DNA of 64,000 nt from Fidelibacterota bacterium (lineage in GTDB: Bacteria > Fidelibacterota > UBA8477 > JABMPR01), in assembly GCA_018650795.1 (NCBI GenBank), contig JABIFG010000118.1:81731-145730 (forward strand), in the 5' to 3' direction. Shown piece by piece: positions 18,901 through 28,285 of this stretch. The notes beneath the pieces are model-generated. The model saw only the letters and a list, made by a program, of their open reading frames with translations, searched no databases and had not been told where the DNA came from. The translations under genes were made by a program, and so were the position numbers. Each line of letters begins with the position of its first letter. The stretch's first letter is position 1.

Positions 18901-20577
18901 GAGTGCAGTATTATAGGGCATATGATCGCCGACAATAAAGAGCTGATGGATACTCTCAAAATCTCTGAACATATTTTCGATTTTTTGTGGGGCAATAGTT
19001 TGACCCTTAGCATTTTTGTAAATTTCTTTTTTACGATCAATGATTTCGATCTGGCCATTGTCCAGGGACTGGAAGATATCCCCAGTAGTAAACCATCCAT
19101 CCGGACGTTCATCTGGCTCAGTAGGATTCCAGTAACTGCCTGATACATAGGCGCCCCGGATCCATAACTCTCCATCCTCGACCAGTTTTATTTCCATACC
19201 GGGCAGGGGAATACCTACTGAGTTTTCGATATATCCATCGGTGGGCGTCATGGTGATACCACCAGTAGCTTCAGTCATTCCATAACCACTATGCAGGTGT
19301 AAATCATAAGCCTGGAAAAACCGAAATATCTCAGGAGGTAAATATCCTGCTGCAGAGAGTCCCCAACGCAAAGCACCACCGGTCACTTCTTTCACTCCCT
19401 TAGAAATATTAGAGGACTCATCGTTCACGAGATCAACACTTGCACCAATGGTGTCATAGATGTCCTGCCAGCGTTTAGGAATGCTGATCAGCACAGTAGG
19501 TTTGATGGCTTTGAGGTCGCTGAGGAGCGATTGAATTCCTTTTCCGCTGGAGAAAGTATATTCAGCGCCCCAGAATATTGAACCCCACATTTCTAAAAAT
19601 CTACCAAAAGTGTGAAAGAGGGGCAAAAAGCAAAGAAAACGATCTTCAGTGCCCAGGTTCAGTGCCAGGCTTCGGGCAAATCTTTTGGAAATGATATTCT
19701 CATAAGTGAAAACAATACCCTTCGGATACCCTGTTGTGCCTGAAGTATACATGATACTGGCAATATTAGAGAGGGATACAGAAAGTCGTATACCTTCCAA
19801 CCAATCAAGTGCCTCGGCTGAACCACCTTCATCAATCAACCGCTTATATGATTTCACCATCGGGTTGGTCGTAGCAACACTATTGTAGGTAATGATATGC
19901 TTTATCGCTGGTAGCTTGGGAAGGATACTTTCAATGGAACGCAAATGTTGTGAGTCAGAAATGAAAATTCCCTCAATCTCAGCATGGGCGAGGATATACT
20001 CGACTTGAGCCGGGGGAGCAGCTGGTTGGATAGGAACATTCACGAAGCCATACGTTAGACAGGCGATATCTGTAATGGCAACTTCCAGACGGTTTTCAGA
20101 AAGTATGGCAATACGAGGACTGGTACTGCCCATAAGATCAATGAGTGCTGCTGCCAGGTGGTTGGCAGATTGCTGAACGGCTGACCAGGATTGTTGTTGC
20201 CACTGGCGACCCCGCTTGAAATTAAAAAGGGTTTTGTTCCCCAACTGTGCGGCCTTGCGATTAAAGAGATGACCAGGTGTGTATTTGAGTTTCCGCACCA
20301 GCTCCATTTCGAGCTGGAACCATTCATTCTGGATGTTACAGGCTTTGATAAGTGAGGTGAAAGCTGGATTCCAGCCTTGCTCTAAAAGGAAGGTCAGACT
20401 TCTTTGACTTCCAGTTCCAAGAATATGATCAGCATATTTGAGAAGATTGTTGGACCAGGTTTCCAGGTCCTGAGGTGGTTGAACCTCAAAATCTTTGAAA
20501 TATTGGACCAGTGCGGTTTCCTGCTGAACAGGGTCTACATCCACATTATCCAAGAGATCATGTAGTGAATCTTTCAA
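15940..20577 (-). CDS. Acyl-CoA synthetase (AMP-binding) / large helical region / GNAT fusion
   Basis: This is a very large 1545-residue protein. Residues ~1-100 are unassigned. Residues ~110-640 are a long-chain acyl-CoA synthetase-like adenylation domain: 'MYTSGTTGYPKG' (P-loop, near 276), 'GYGMTEATGG' (near 429), 'GDIFQSLDNGQIEIIDRKKEIYKNAKGQTIAP' (hinge and C-terminal lysine, near 525). Residues ~650-1400 are a mostly helical region I do not recognise. The last ~130 residues are a GNAT acyltransferase domain with the acyl-CoA loop 'NHRGGGVSRGLL' and an ending 'GFLHPGYFYKFGF'. No carrier-protein serine motif is seen, so it is not an NRPS. The domain order suggests that acyl-CoA made at one end may be used by the other. 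The product is unknown. It is a single uninterrupted frame. Confidence 0.85.
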   Translation of the reverse strand: MKDSLHDLLDNVDVDPVQQETALVQYFKDFEVQPPQDLETWSNNLLKYADHILGTGSQRSLTFLLEQGWNPAFTSLIKACNIQNEWFQLEMELVRKLKYTPGHLFNRKAAQLGNKTLFNFKRGRQWQQQSWSAVQQSANHLAAALIDLMGSTSPRIAILSENRLEVAITDIACLTYGFVNVPIQPAAPPAQVEYILAHAEIEGIFISDSQHLRSIESILPKLPAIKHIITYNSVATTNPMVKSYKRLIDEGGSAEALDWLEGIRLSVSLSNIASIMYTSGTTGYPKGIVFTYENIISKRFARSLALNLGTEDRFLCFLPLFHTFGRFLEMWGSIFWGAEYTFSSGKGIQSLLSDLKAIKPTVLISIPKRWQDIYDTIGASVDLVNDESSNISKGVKEVTGGALRWGLSAAGYLPPEIFRFFQAYDLHLHSGYGMTEATGGITMTPTDGYIENSVGIPLPGMEIKLVEDGELWIRGAYVSGSYWNPTEPDERPDGWFTTGDIFQSLDNGQIEIIDRKKEIYKNAKGQTIAPQKIENMFRDFESIHQLFIVGDHMPYNTALVRLNKKHKDLKSIWSDRQKVRDYVGNVIHSVNSFLAPFERIVDFRQVDRDFKKDLGELTEKGTFKRSAILEHFKSTVESLYERPYKSFFMEGLEIQIPNWVFLQRGWTQNDLVIKDRILKHRNKRHSLRIEPGENEIRIGALFYQFEGNILQFEDFIRQPAYCLGNRELEEFLDYAHLRIKPVNKRPDLLPGTWVDLEITDEDKQQAEAEVEKALNHSDYSIEALKPVILLVYSQSLHPSQAAFRLLNRIYSNSSESIRHIVRYAFLRLIRSDDLVQAQFAVEQVVALFPANDLERIVTYALGRKVLFNINSGNSSWSNINIHKVKLASNYLKWLSYQESRTEESSILFENVLGVLFSWSKIFPQYYSTIRSAMISSIVNLPAKGKITQQILNSYEALNDSFSQSMQEMDPDTTKIHHEQTLDWEDVLLFDKPVPAKHRKRISSAFINTSILNESIYLFFEGKQLSLRSIPPQGIWINLLGSAHGKTVYRVTIQSIEGRYKFVLNLNDELSSEQIYTELFWLMACEVDNQFNQLVETLGSYKPQQDLWSEEFISGLTVREYLKQAVWAGSSDEMPAPEHIWPHFVWTAVLTYTSFWKRTRFKKMISDPSPGKIVVPIHDYHVGGRLVSISGITEVSSGLEFMENLESLFVRATEKEFPTFMLKVGTEIVYHAIREALGQKHSIDFFKGILADKKITSARRKDLLRFLDSVEDDGYQPNSVYFAIRRYHRWLSINQGATLNAKAHFLKDLYRDYNIQDSEPEYPDARVQLFLNTVFSDTDAKLKEYLTLLGRNLRQLSLDGGTLQSEISQYIGSNEMDEYSSFFLKRLAFPELPPSEDIELIATRSTAMDEIEIMISRHDSKGTAFRIRRAMHPKEIIQLQQHFVKARMDVNFTHEHKFLVALNKKNRVIGGLFYLDQGEDVVYMDKVVVSDNHRGGGVSRGLLNEFVNRMRNSKKKMITTGFLHPGYFYKFGFTIEKDQGGLVKYL

Positions 20578-22276
<1,699 letters not shown>

Positions 22277-22300
22277 GCACTCCAATCCTTAAAAGTTCAC

Positions 22301-22330
22301 AAAAAAAGCGCGGTCCACCGCGCTTTTTTT
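22301..22330. terminator. Terminator 1 between gdhA and the 607-aa gene
   Basis: A7-GCGCGG-TCCA-CCGCGC-T7. Symmetric A- and T-tracts let it work in both directions; it lies 25 bases after gdhA. Confidence 0.9.
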
Positions 22331-22383
22331 ATACCTATCAAAGAACCAATTGGTTTTCGATACTCTTAACTATTGTCAGCAAT

Positions 22384-22414
22384 AAAAAAAACGCGGCCTA
22401 CACCGCGTTTTTTT
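22384..22414. terminator. Terminator 2 between gdhA and the 607-aa gene
   Basis: A-run, ACGCGG-CCTACA-CCGCGT, T-run. Its stem is close in sequence to terminator 1, 80 bases away, and it lies just past the end of the convergent 607-aa gene, so each gene has its own bidirectional terminator. Confidence 0.88.
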
Positions 22415-22447
22415 ATATATAAATGCTTCTAGTAAATCAGAAGTTTG

Positions 22448-24271
22448 TTAAGCCTCTGTGGGCACTTCCTTGCTGATTTTAGCTTTAAAATTTGTATAAA
22501 TCTCTTCCAAGCGCTGCCCCTGTTTCTCAATCGCTTCACTTAGTGAAGGAAGATTTTCACCAGGGTAGGAATGCCCCTTGGCGATGGTTTTGCAATATTC
22601 AAAACCCCTGGTCATATTGTCATAGAAAGCATGTAGAGAAGGATATTCTTTAGGTCCCATGGTATCTTGAATACGAGTACGAAAGTGATCGACATAGAGC
22701 TGAATTTCTTTAGCAAACATATGCGGACGATCGGAAGAAAGCAATTCTTTACCACGGCCATAGATCTGATCTACCAATTCTTCCAGAGAATAATTCCGGG
22801 TAAACCATGAGAGATTTGGTCCAGGACAAATAGCCTGTGGCGATCGCTTTGCGGGAACGATTCCCAGACTGATGAGAGCTCCATTACCCAGATGCTCACA
22901 TAGACATGTTTTGGCTAATACGTTATTGATCGCTGTTTCTTTTTCAGATCCAGGCTCAATAGTCGATTCAATTTCTGCCAGTTTGTGAGTCATATATTCC
23001 GAAGAGGCTGTACAAATTGGTAGCTCTGTAAACTCAGTATTGGAAACAAGGAATCCCTTGGGGCATGCTGAACCAGGTTTTCCCTGGAGGTACCGTTTCT
23101 TGGACCATTTTTCAGAGCCAGAATCCTTTAAATTGTTGAAAGGAACTCCCAGGGGAGATGCACCACTCAAATAGAGACTGTCATCAGTAGAATTCATGAG
23201 CTGCATACGTGTTACTGTATCAATGGGCGTGGCTTCCGGTACCAACAGAAAAGGACTGGCCCATCCAGTGCGATCCATACCAAAATCTTTTTCTAATCTC
23301 TGGGCCTCACCATTATTACCAATGCCACCCTGAACAGTAATCTCAGGGTGATGTTCAAGGTTCTCCGGGTAGCTCCACCCCATTTTATCGTAGAAGCGTT
23401 TGATAATAGGCTGGAATTGTGTGCCTAATTCAGCACGTTTATCCTTGAAATCCTGGAGTAGGATAGGTAATAAATGACCTGGAGATGCAAAGGCGTGACC
23501 TCCACAATTCAATCCAGATTCAATTCTAAATTCTGATATTTCCAAGCCCTTCTTCGCCATATAGCGACCTTGAATCATGGCGGATCTAAAATCACTGACT
23601 TTCAGGATGATCTTCTTCTTAATCTCACCTTGCTGGTCACGATAAAAATCTTGATACTTTGTCATGTAACCATACAAACTTTGATTGATTCCAGCAGAAA
23701 AAACCATAGCTGAATCAAGCTTGCTTTTCGCAAACCCTCGTAGGGCAGCTTTTGCATCTGAAAAACCTTCACCCATGGGTTTGCCATGTTTATCCATATC
23801 AATACGATCCACTTTGACCATAATATTGACATCGATTCCACCTGGTTGCATTCTATGCGATAACTCTTTGGAAATCTTATCGCGTAATTCGCCTGGTTTT
23901 GTGGCCATGAGATCGTGATAAGCCTTTTTAAGCGTACTTGTATCAGGCAGCAGTTCGAAGTAGCGAGTTTTTTCATTTTTCTCAAAAAATGGGAGAGAAC
24001 GGACGTGATCCATCTTCATCTCAACGATATCATGGACCATGTCCAAATAGGCTGTAATGCGCTTGGCACGACCATCCTCTTCACGGGCAGAGATACGTTC
24101 AAACGGTAAATCATATTTTGAGGTGTAAAATTTCCTTAAACGTTCCAACAAAATATCATCAATAATAGATATGACTGAAGTGATTCCTAAATGGGCCAGG
24201 CGTATAGGTGTGTCGATTGAATGGCCAGTTCCCATTACGGGTATATGAAAATTATGTGTTGTATCTGTCAC
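22448..24271 (-). CDS. Conserved-looking 607-aa protein of unknown function, cysteine-rich C-half
   Basis: I do not recognise a named family. The N-terminal part begins 'FHIPVMGTGHSIDTPIRLAHLGITSVISIIDD', which reads like a barrel enzyme entrance strand, and the middle has 'SGLNCGGHAFASPGHLLPILLQDF' and 'EITVQGGIGNNGEAQRLEKDFGMDRTGWASPFLLVPEATPID', whose glycine pattern recalls FMN/TIM-barrel enzymes such as nitronate monooxygenase or enoyl reductase. The second half has clustered cysteines: 'ACPKGF', 'PICTASSEY', 'KTCLCEHLGNGAL', 'AICPGPN', which could ligate a metal or Fe-S cluster. No signal peptide, so cytoplasmic. It stands alone with its own terminator. An oxidoreductase is my guess only. 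Confidence 0.7.
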   Translation of the reverse strand: MTDTTHNFHIPVMGTGHSIDTPIRLAHLGITSVISIIDDILLERLRKFYTSKYDLPFERISAREEDGRAKRITAYLDMVHDIVEMKMDHVRSLPFFEKNEKTRYFELLPDTSTLKKAYHDLMATKPGELRDKISKELSHRMQPGGIDVNIMVKVDRIDMDKHGKPMGEGFSDAKAALRGFAKSKLDSAMVFSAGINQSLYGYMTKYQDFYRDQQGEIKKKIILKVSDFRSAMIQGRYMAKKGLEISEFRIESGLNCGGHAFASPGHLLPILLQDFKDKRAELGTQFQPIIKRFYDKMGWSYPENLEHHPEITVQGGIGNNGEAQRLEKDFGMDRTGWASPFLLVPEATPIDTVTRMQLMNSTDDSLYLSGASPLGVPFNNLKDSGSEKWSKKRYLQGKPGSACPKGFLVSNTEFTELPICTASSEYMTHKLAEIESTIEPGSEKETAINNVLAKTCLCEHLGNGALISLGIVPAKRSPQAICPGPNLSWFTRNYSLEELVDQIYGRGKELLSSDRPHMFAKEIQLYVDHFRTRIQDTMGPKEYPSLHAFYDNMTRGFEYCKTIAKGHSYPGENLPSLSEAIEKQGQRLEEIYTNFKAKISKEVPTEA

Positions 24272-24447
24272 TAAAGGACCTCACAAATATGTTTAGCTAA
24301 CTATTTCAGTACCACACCCTTATGGCGAAAAATATACCAGGTATGGGTCTGCTCAATACTAACCACGATATACACGATTTCAATAAAAGAATCCACCGTG
24401 AATCCTAACAATCCGGCAACTCTAAAATCAATTAGAGATGAAGGAAA

Positions 24448-24482
24448 ATAAAAAGCCCTGTTCAAAGAACCGGGCTTTTTAT
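24448..24482 (-). terminator. Terminator of the 24.5-kb outer-membrane protein gene
   Basis: Read on the minus strand: AAAAAGCCCGGTTC-TTT-GAACAGGGCTTTTTATTTT, a 10-bp stem with one mismatch followed by T-rich sequence, about 20 bases after the stop codon. The preceding 22-24 kb gene is transcribed away from it. Confidence 0.8.
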
Positions 24483-24502
24483 TAGAAAAATGCTAATACA
24501 GT

Positions 24503-24955
24503 TTAGAAAAAGTATCTAATTCCGAAGCCACCACCAAAACTAAAACCACCACCGCCAAGGATTTTCAGCGTAGGAGTACTTTCGATGAAAATATCTACAG
24601 GATATGATGAAAGATAGTAACTGATTCCAATCACACCGCGAACACCTAGATCAAACTCTGTCGTTTCTTCAAGATCATCGTTTAAGTCTGTGTGAGTTCC
24701 CAGGGTCATGCCGGCTCCGTAATATACTGGGGTAGCATTGTCTGTGATCTTTAGCAGATCTGGCATATCAAATAAGTAATCGGCCGCCAGTGCGCTTCCA
24801 AAATTCCAATGAACAGCTATGGCATTCGTACCATTCATCCAGTATTTCCCGGTTAGTCCATCAGTCGACAAGCCAATTCCGATACCAGAATTTTGTCCAA
24901 ATGCAGCGGTTGCAATCAGCAAAACAGTGAATAATGAAATAAGACTTTTGCGCAT
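24503..24955 (-). CDS. Small outer-membrane beta-barrel-like protein
   Basis: The track start at 25075 lies inside the neighbouring gene; the ATG at 24955 has AGGAGG upstream and gives a clean signal peptide (MRKSLISLFTVLLIATAAFGQ). The 150-residue product has alternating hydrophobic strands, glycine-rich turns ('LGGGGFSFGGGFGIRYFF') and a terminal aromatic residue, the classical C-terminal signal of outer-membrane barrels. It is predicted to be a small 6-8 strand barrel in the outer membrane. Downstream of the 991-aa gene on the same strand but with its own ribosome-binding site and terminator. Role unknown. Confidence 0.72.
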   Translation of the reverse strand: MRKSLISLFTVLLIATAAFGQNSGIGIGLSTDGLTGKYWMNGTNAIAVHWNFGSALAADYLFDMPDLLKITDNATPVYYGAGMTLGTHTDLNDDLEETTEFDLGVRGVIGISYYLSSYPVDIFIESTPTLKILGGGGFSFGGGFGIRYFF

Positions 24956-25022
24956 GTTAACATCTCCTCCTTGGTTGGCTTCAAACATAAAATATTTTAG
25001 AGAATACTCAATGCAGAAGTTA

Positions 25023-27998
25023 TCAACCTTCTGCCTCGGATATACCACAACCAGGTCTCCAGATATGTCCTTCACCCTTCACCCCGTCAACTTGAATAAT
25101 AAAGGGCTGTTCAAAATGAAAGTGTTTGAGGTAGGTCGTTTCGTTAGTGCACTCTTGATTTTTGAACCAATCCAGATTCATATTTTCTTTTAATTGTCGA
25201 GGGGGTATCGTAAAGTAGCTGATCCCCAGAGATGTGATATTTTGAAAAAAGTGGCTTCCAAAGGATGGTTCCACGTATAAATCAGGTAAACCCACCTCCA
25301 CAATGGATCTAGCGTTGGAAATAAAATTCCATGTAACCGGGATTCCCAATAGGGGGTCTGCTGTTCCCCAGCGTCCCGGACCCACTAATAAATAGGGTTT
25401 CTCAGAACTGAATTCCCGATTCATGTCGCGTATTTCCTGAGCGATTTGTTGACTTTTTAAAATGTCAAACTTATCAATGTCGATATACACTAAATCATGA
25501 ATCTCGATATTGTCACCGTTGCCAAGGCAGATCTCACTTTTAAATAGTTCATCCTTTTTCTCAGCATGAGTGACGTCAACCACATGGGGACGTTCAAATG
25601 TGACCATGGGTCTAATCTGTAGAATGGACAATTCAGCTGGATCCCCAGATTTTTTCGGAAGATTTACAGCAAACTCCATTTCCACTTCACAGCCCATACC
25701 TAACTTACCAAATTCCATTAAATCACTGAGCATATCAGCAAGGGGGAAAGATTTCCACTTCAAGATGTTGGAAAAGGTGATAATGCGGGGGCCTTGCTCA
25801 AACAGGGATTCACGAAATCGTCTATCCTGGAATGAATACACGCTAGCTATGTGATCAAGGCTCCCATGCTCCTCAGCAACTTTTAGATCGAGTTGAACCA
25901 GATTCGAACTTTCACCATTCTCCAGAGGTAATTCACAGTGCGTTGTATCCAGGGCGTAAAAGTGATTCTGACTATTCTTAAGAATAGATTTCTCATCAAA
26001 AAATTGGGGAAAAACGTTGGGTCTCCTGGGACTGAATTTAAGTGCTTTTTCACCATTCACGACGGTACGACCCAGACCCAAAGCCATTGTGGCCATACCC
26101 TCTTCTCGTTTCATGGCACCCTGTGGATAGTAGTTAAGAGTTTGCAGCACACCAGAAAAGCTGGGGTAATAATAGTCATCATGCTTGCGACCGCTGAGGT
26201 GTTGAATCACCACGGCCATTTTTTCGTCCTCCGGGCGGTTACCGGTTGATTTAAGGTAGGCGATAGCCTCTCGGTGGAATCCTGAAGCGTAAACAAGTTT
26301 GATAGCTTCCAGAAGTTGAAATACACGTGTGTCCAGGGCCGGAGCACAATTAGGAAGCATATACGTGCTATATATTCCAGCAAAAGGCTGGAAGAGTGAA
26401 TCCTCTAACAAACTTGATGATCTTACCGCCAGGGGACCTGCATGGTGTCCCAGATAGGAATGTAGTTGGTCAGCGAAGTTTCCCGGGAATACAGCTTTTC
26501 GAAATAGTTCATCTATCTCTTCATTGGTTCCAACTTCAAGAGCTTTTACACTCAATTTATTGATATCCAGAAATCGATCGTAAATATCGGTTGCCACGAC
26601 CGCAAATTGTGGGACATCGACCACCAGGTCTGAGTATTTCTGTGAAAAATCAAATCGGCGTTTGTGGGCCGTGAGAAATGCCAGACCTCTTGCTTTGCCA
26701 CCAATTGACCCTCCACCAATACGCACGGCTGCAATCGTCGGGTCGTAGGTGTCGATATCAAAGTATCCAACATTGTCAAAATGCTGAAGGACGAGTTGTC
26801 GTTCGATTGCATCCAGGAGAATCTTGCGAAAGTCTTCAGGGTTTTCAAAATCTTCAATATTAACAGGTTTAAGAAAGTCAGCCAGATCGAAGTAACCGCG
26901 AACTGCCAACCAATTTGAGAAATGATCCCGACGTGCATGATATTCGATACTTTGAATGGGAACTGACTCCAGTGCAGCTTTGAGAGCATTCAAATGACGG
27001 ATTTTTGTTATGGTTTTACCTTCGCGAGTACTGAATACCAGATCACCAAAACCACAATGCTTGATGACAAAATCCTGCAGGCTCTTAAGAAGTTGAGGTG
27101 AGTATTTTGCAATGAAGTAAGCCCCTAATTTCTTGGCAGTTTCTTCATTGCTACCTTCCATGGATTGCATGATAATGGGCATGCTGGGATTTTTTTTCAG
27201 AACAATTTTTATAAACGCGGCTCCGGCCTTAGGATCAAGTTTCCCCTTCCTGGGATATCTCACATCAGAGATTACAGCGAGAAGATTATTTTTGTACAGC
27301 TTGTACAACTCATTGGCTTCCTCAAAAGTGGATGCCAGCAGGATCTTTGGTCTAGAACGCATCCTGAACAGACGAAGCTCATCGGTGTACTCATGCTTCA
27401 TCAATTTCTGAGTGGTATTGATTATCACGCTGTATAACATGGGCAAAAAAATGGAATAATATTTTGGTGAGTCTTCCACCACAATGATGGCTCTGGCGCC
27501 ACCCTTAAGAATGTCTCGTGGTGCATTCATGTGGTCTTCGATATACTTTACAATCGTGGTGAAGATATTCGAGTCCCCATGCCAGATAAAGGTCTTATCA
27601 ATACCGTCAAGGTTAGCAACCCTCTGTGTAGCCCAAGTATATTCGCGACGATTTGAAGCCAGCATAATCACGGGAATGGATTCATGTTTCTTTTTAATCT
27701 TTCGCCCAAGCTCAAAAGGGTTCATATCTGAGATTCGAGTCATGGTTATAACCAGGTCATAATGTCTGGCTCGTAATCTTCTAAGAGCGTGATCGCCAGT
27801 AGACACTCTGGTAATCCGGGGAGCACTACTCAGGTTCATATCCTGGTACTCAGTGAAAATCATTTCACCAATACGCCCATCCTCTTCTAATTTGAAAGCG
27901 TCATAAAGGCTGGAGATCAATAAAATTTCATGAACCCGATGCTGCATCATGTCCCTGAAACCGGGGCGTTGTTTAAGTGTGAGAACCTGTTTAAACAT
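25023..27998 (-). CDS. Receiver-domain protein fused to a PEP synthase/PPDK N-terminal ATP-grasp domain
   Basis: 991 residues. Residues ~25-150 look like a receiver domain whose acceptor Asp is lost ('YDLVITMTRISDMNPFEL'). Residues ~165-320 look like a second, probably working receiver ('AIIVVEDSPKY', acceptor in 'LAVISDVRYPRKG', then 'MPIIMQSMEGS'). Residues ~430-790 are a pyruvate-phosphate-dikinase/PEP-synthase nucleotide-binding domain ('GGGSIGGKARGLAFL', 'PLAVRSSSLLEDSLFQPFAGIYSTY', 'LQIRPMVTF'). The phosphohistidine swivel domain and PEP/pyruvate barrel of true PpsA are not seen; instead a ~150-residue tail with 'YLLVGPGRWGTADPLLGIPVTW' follows. It is likely a phosphotransfer enzyme switched by two-component signalling, cytoplasmic, substrate unknown. 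Confidence 0.85.
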   Translation of the reverse strand: MFKQVLTLKQRPGFRDMMQHRVHEILLISSLYDAFKLEEDGRIGEMIFTEYQDMNLSSAPRITRVSTGDHALRRLRARHYDLVITMTRISDMNPFELGRKIKKKHESIPVIMLASNRREYTWATQRVANLDGIDKTFIWHGDSNIFTTIVKYIEDHMNAPRDILKGGARAIIVVEDSPKYYSIFLPMLYSVIINTTQKLMKHEYTDELRLFRMRSRPKILLASTFEEANELYKLYKNNLLAVISDVRYPRKGKLDPKAGAAFIKIVLKKNPSMPIIMQSMEGSNEETAKKLGAYFIAKYSPQLLKSLQDFVIKHCGFGDLVFSTREGKTITKIRHLNALKAALESVPIQSIEYHARRDHFSNWLAVRGYFDLADFLKPVNIEDFENPEDFRKILLDAIERQLVLQHFDNVGYFDIDTYDPTIAAVRIGGGSIGGKARGLAFLTAHKRRFDFSQKYSDLVVDVPQFAVVATDIYDRFLDINKLSVKALEVGTNEEIDELFRKAVFPGNFADQLHSYLGHHAGPLAVRSSSLLEDSLFQPFAGIYSTYMLPNCAPALDTRVFQLLEAIKLVYASGFHREAIAYLKSTGNRPEDEKMAVVIQHLSGRKHDDYYYPSFSGVLQTLNYYPQGAMKREEGMATMALGLGRTVVNGEKALKFSPRRPNVFPQFFDEKSILKNSQNHFYALDTTHCELPLENGESSNLVQLDLKVAEEHGSLDHIASVYSFQDRRFRESLFEQGPRIITFSNILKWKSFPLADMLSDLMEFGKLGMGCEVEMEFAVNLPKKSGDPAELSILQIRPMVTFERPHVVDVTHAEKKDELFKSEICLGNGDNIEIHDLVYIDIDKFDILKSQQIAQEIRDMNREFSSEKPYLLVGPGRWGTADPLLGIPVTWNFISNARSIVEVGLPDLYVEPSFGSHFFQNITSLGISYFTIPPRQLKENMNLDWFKNQECTNETTYLKHFHFEQPFIIQVDGVKGEGHIWRPGCGISEAEG

Positions 27999-28285
27999 GG
28001 CTTAAAATAGTTGAGATATCCTTATTAAAAATGCTCATTTGAATAATCCTATGCTAGAGATTCATTTTATAGAAGCAATGTGGCTTTCTCATGAGTATGC
28101 TTGTAGTAGGAATTCGACTTGCTCTATCGTAATCTGAACGCGTAAGATTTTCCACAAATAAAGTAATAAACAGATTTGTCCAGGGGAAATAGCAATATCA
28201 ATTTTGTGAGCTAGGGACACTTGGCACACTGTTTGTCTTTATTATTTTGTATCAAAAACATGGGGGTTGGGACTGGGAGTTGGCT

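Noticed and set aside
15940-20577. NRPS or PKS loading enzyme
   Set aside because: No condensation domain and no carrier-protein serine motif are visible; the adenylation part is of the acyl-CoA synthetase type.
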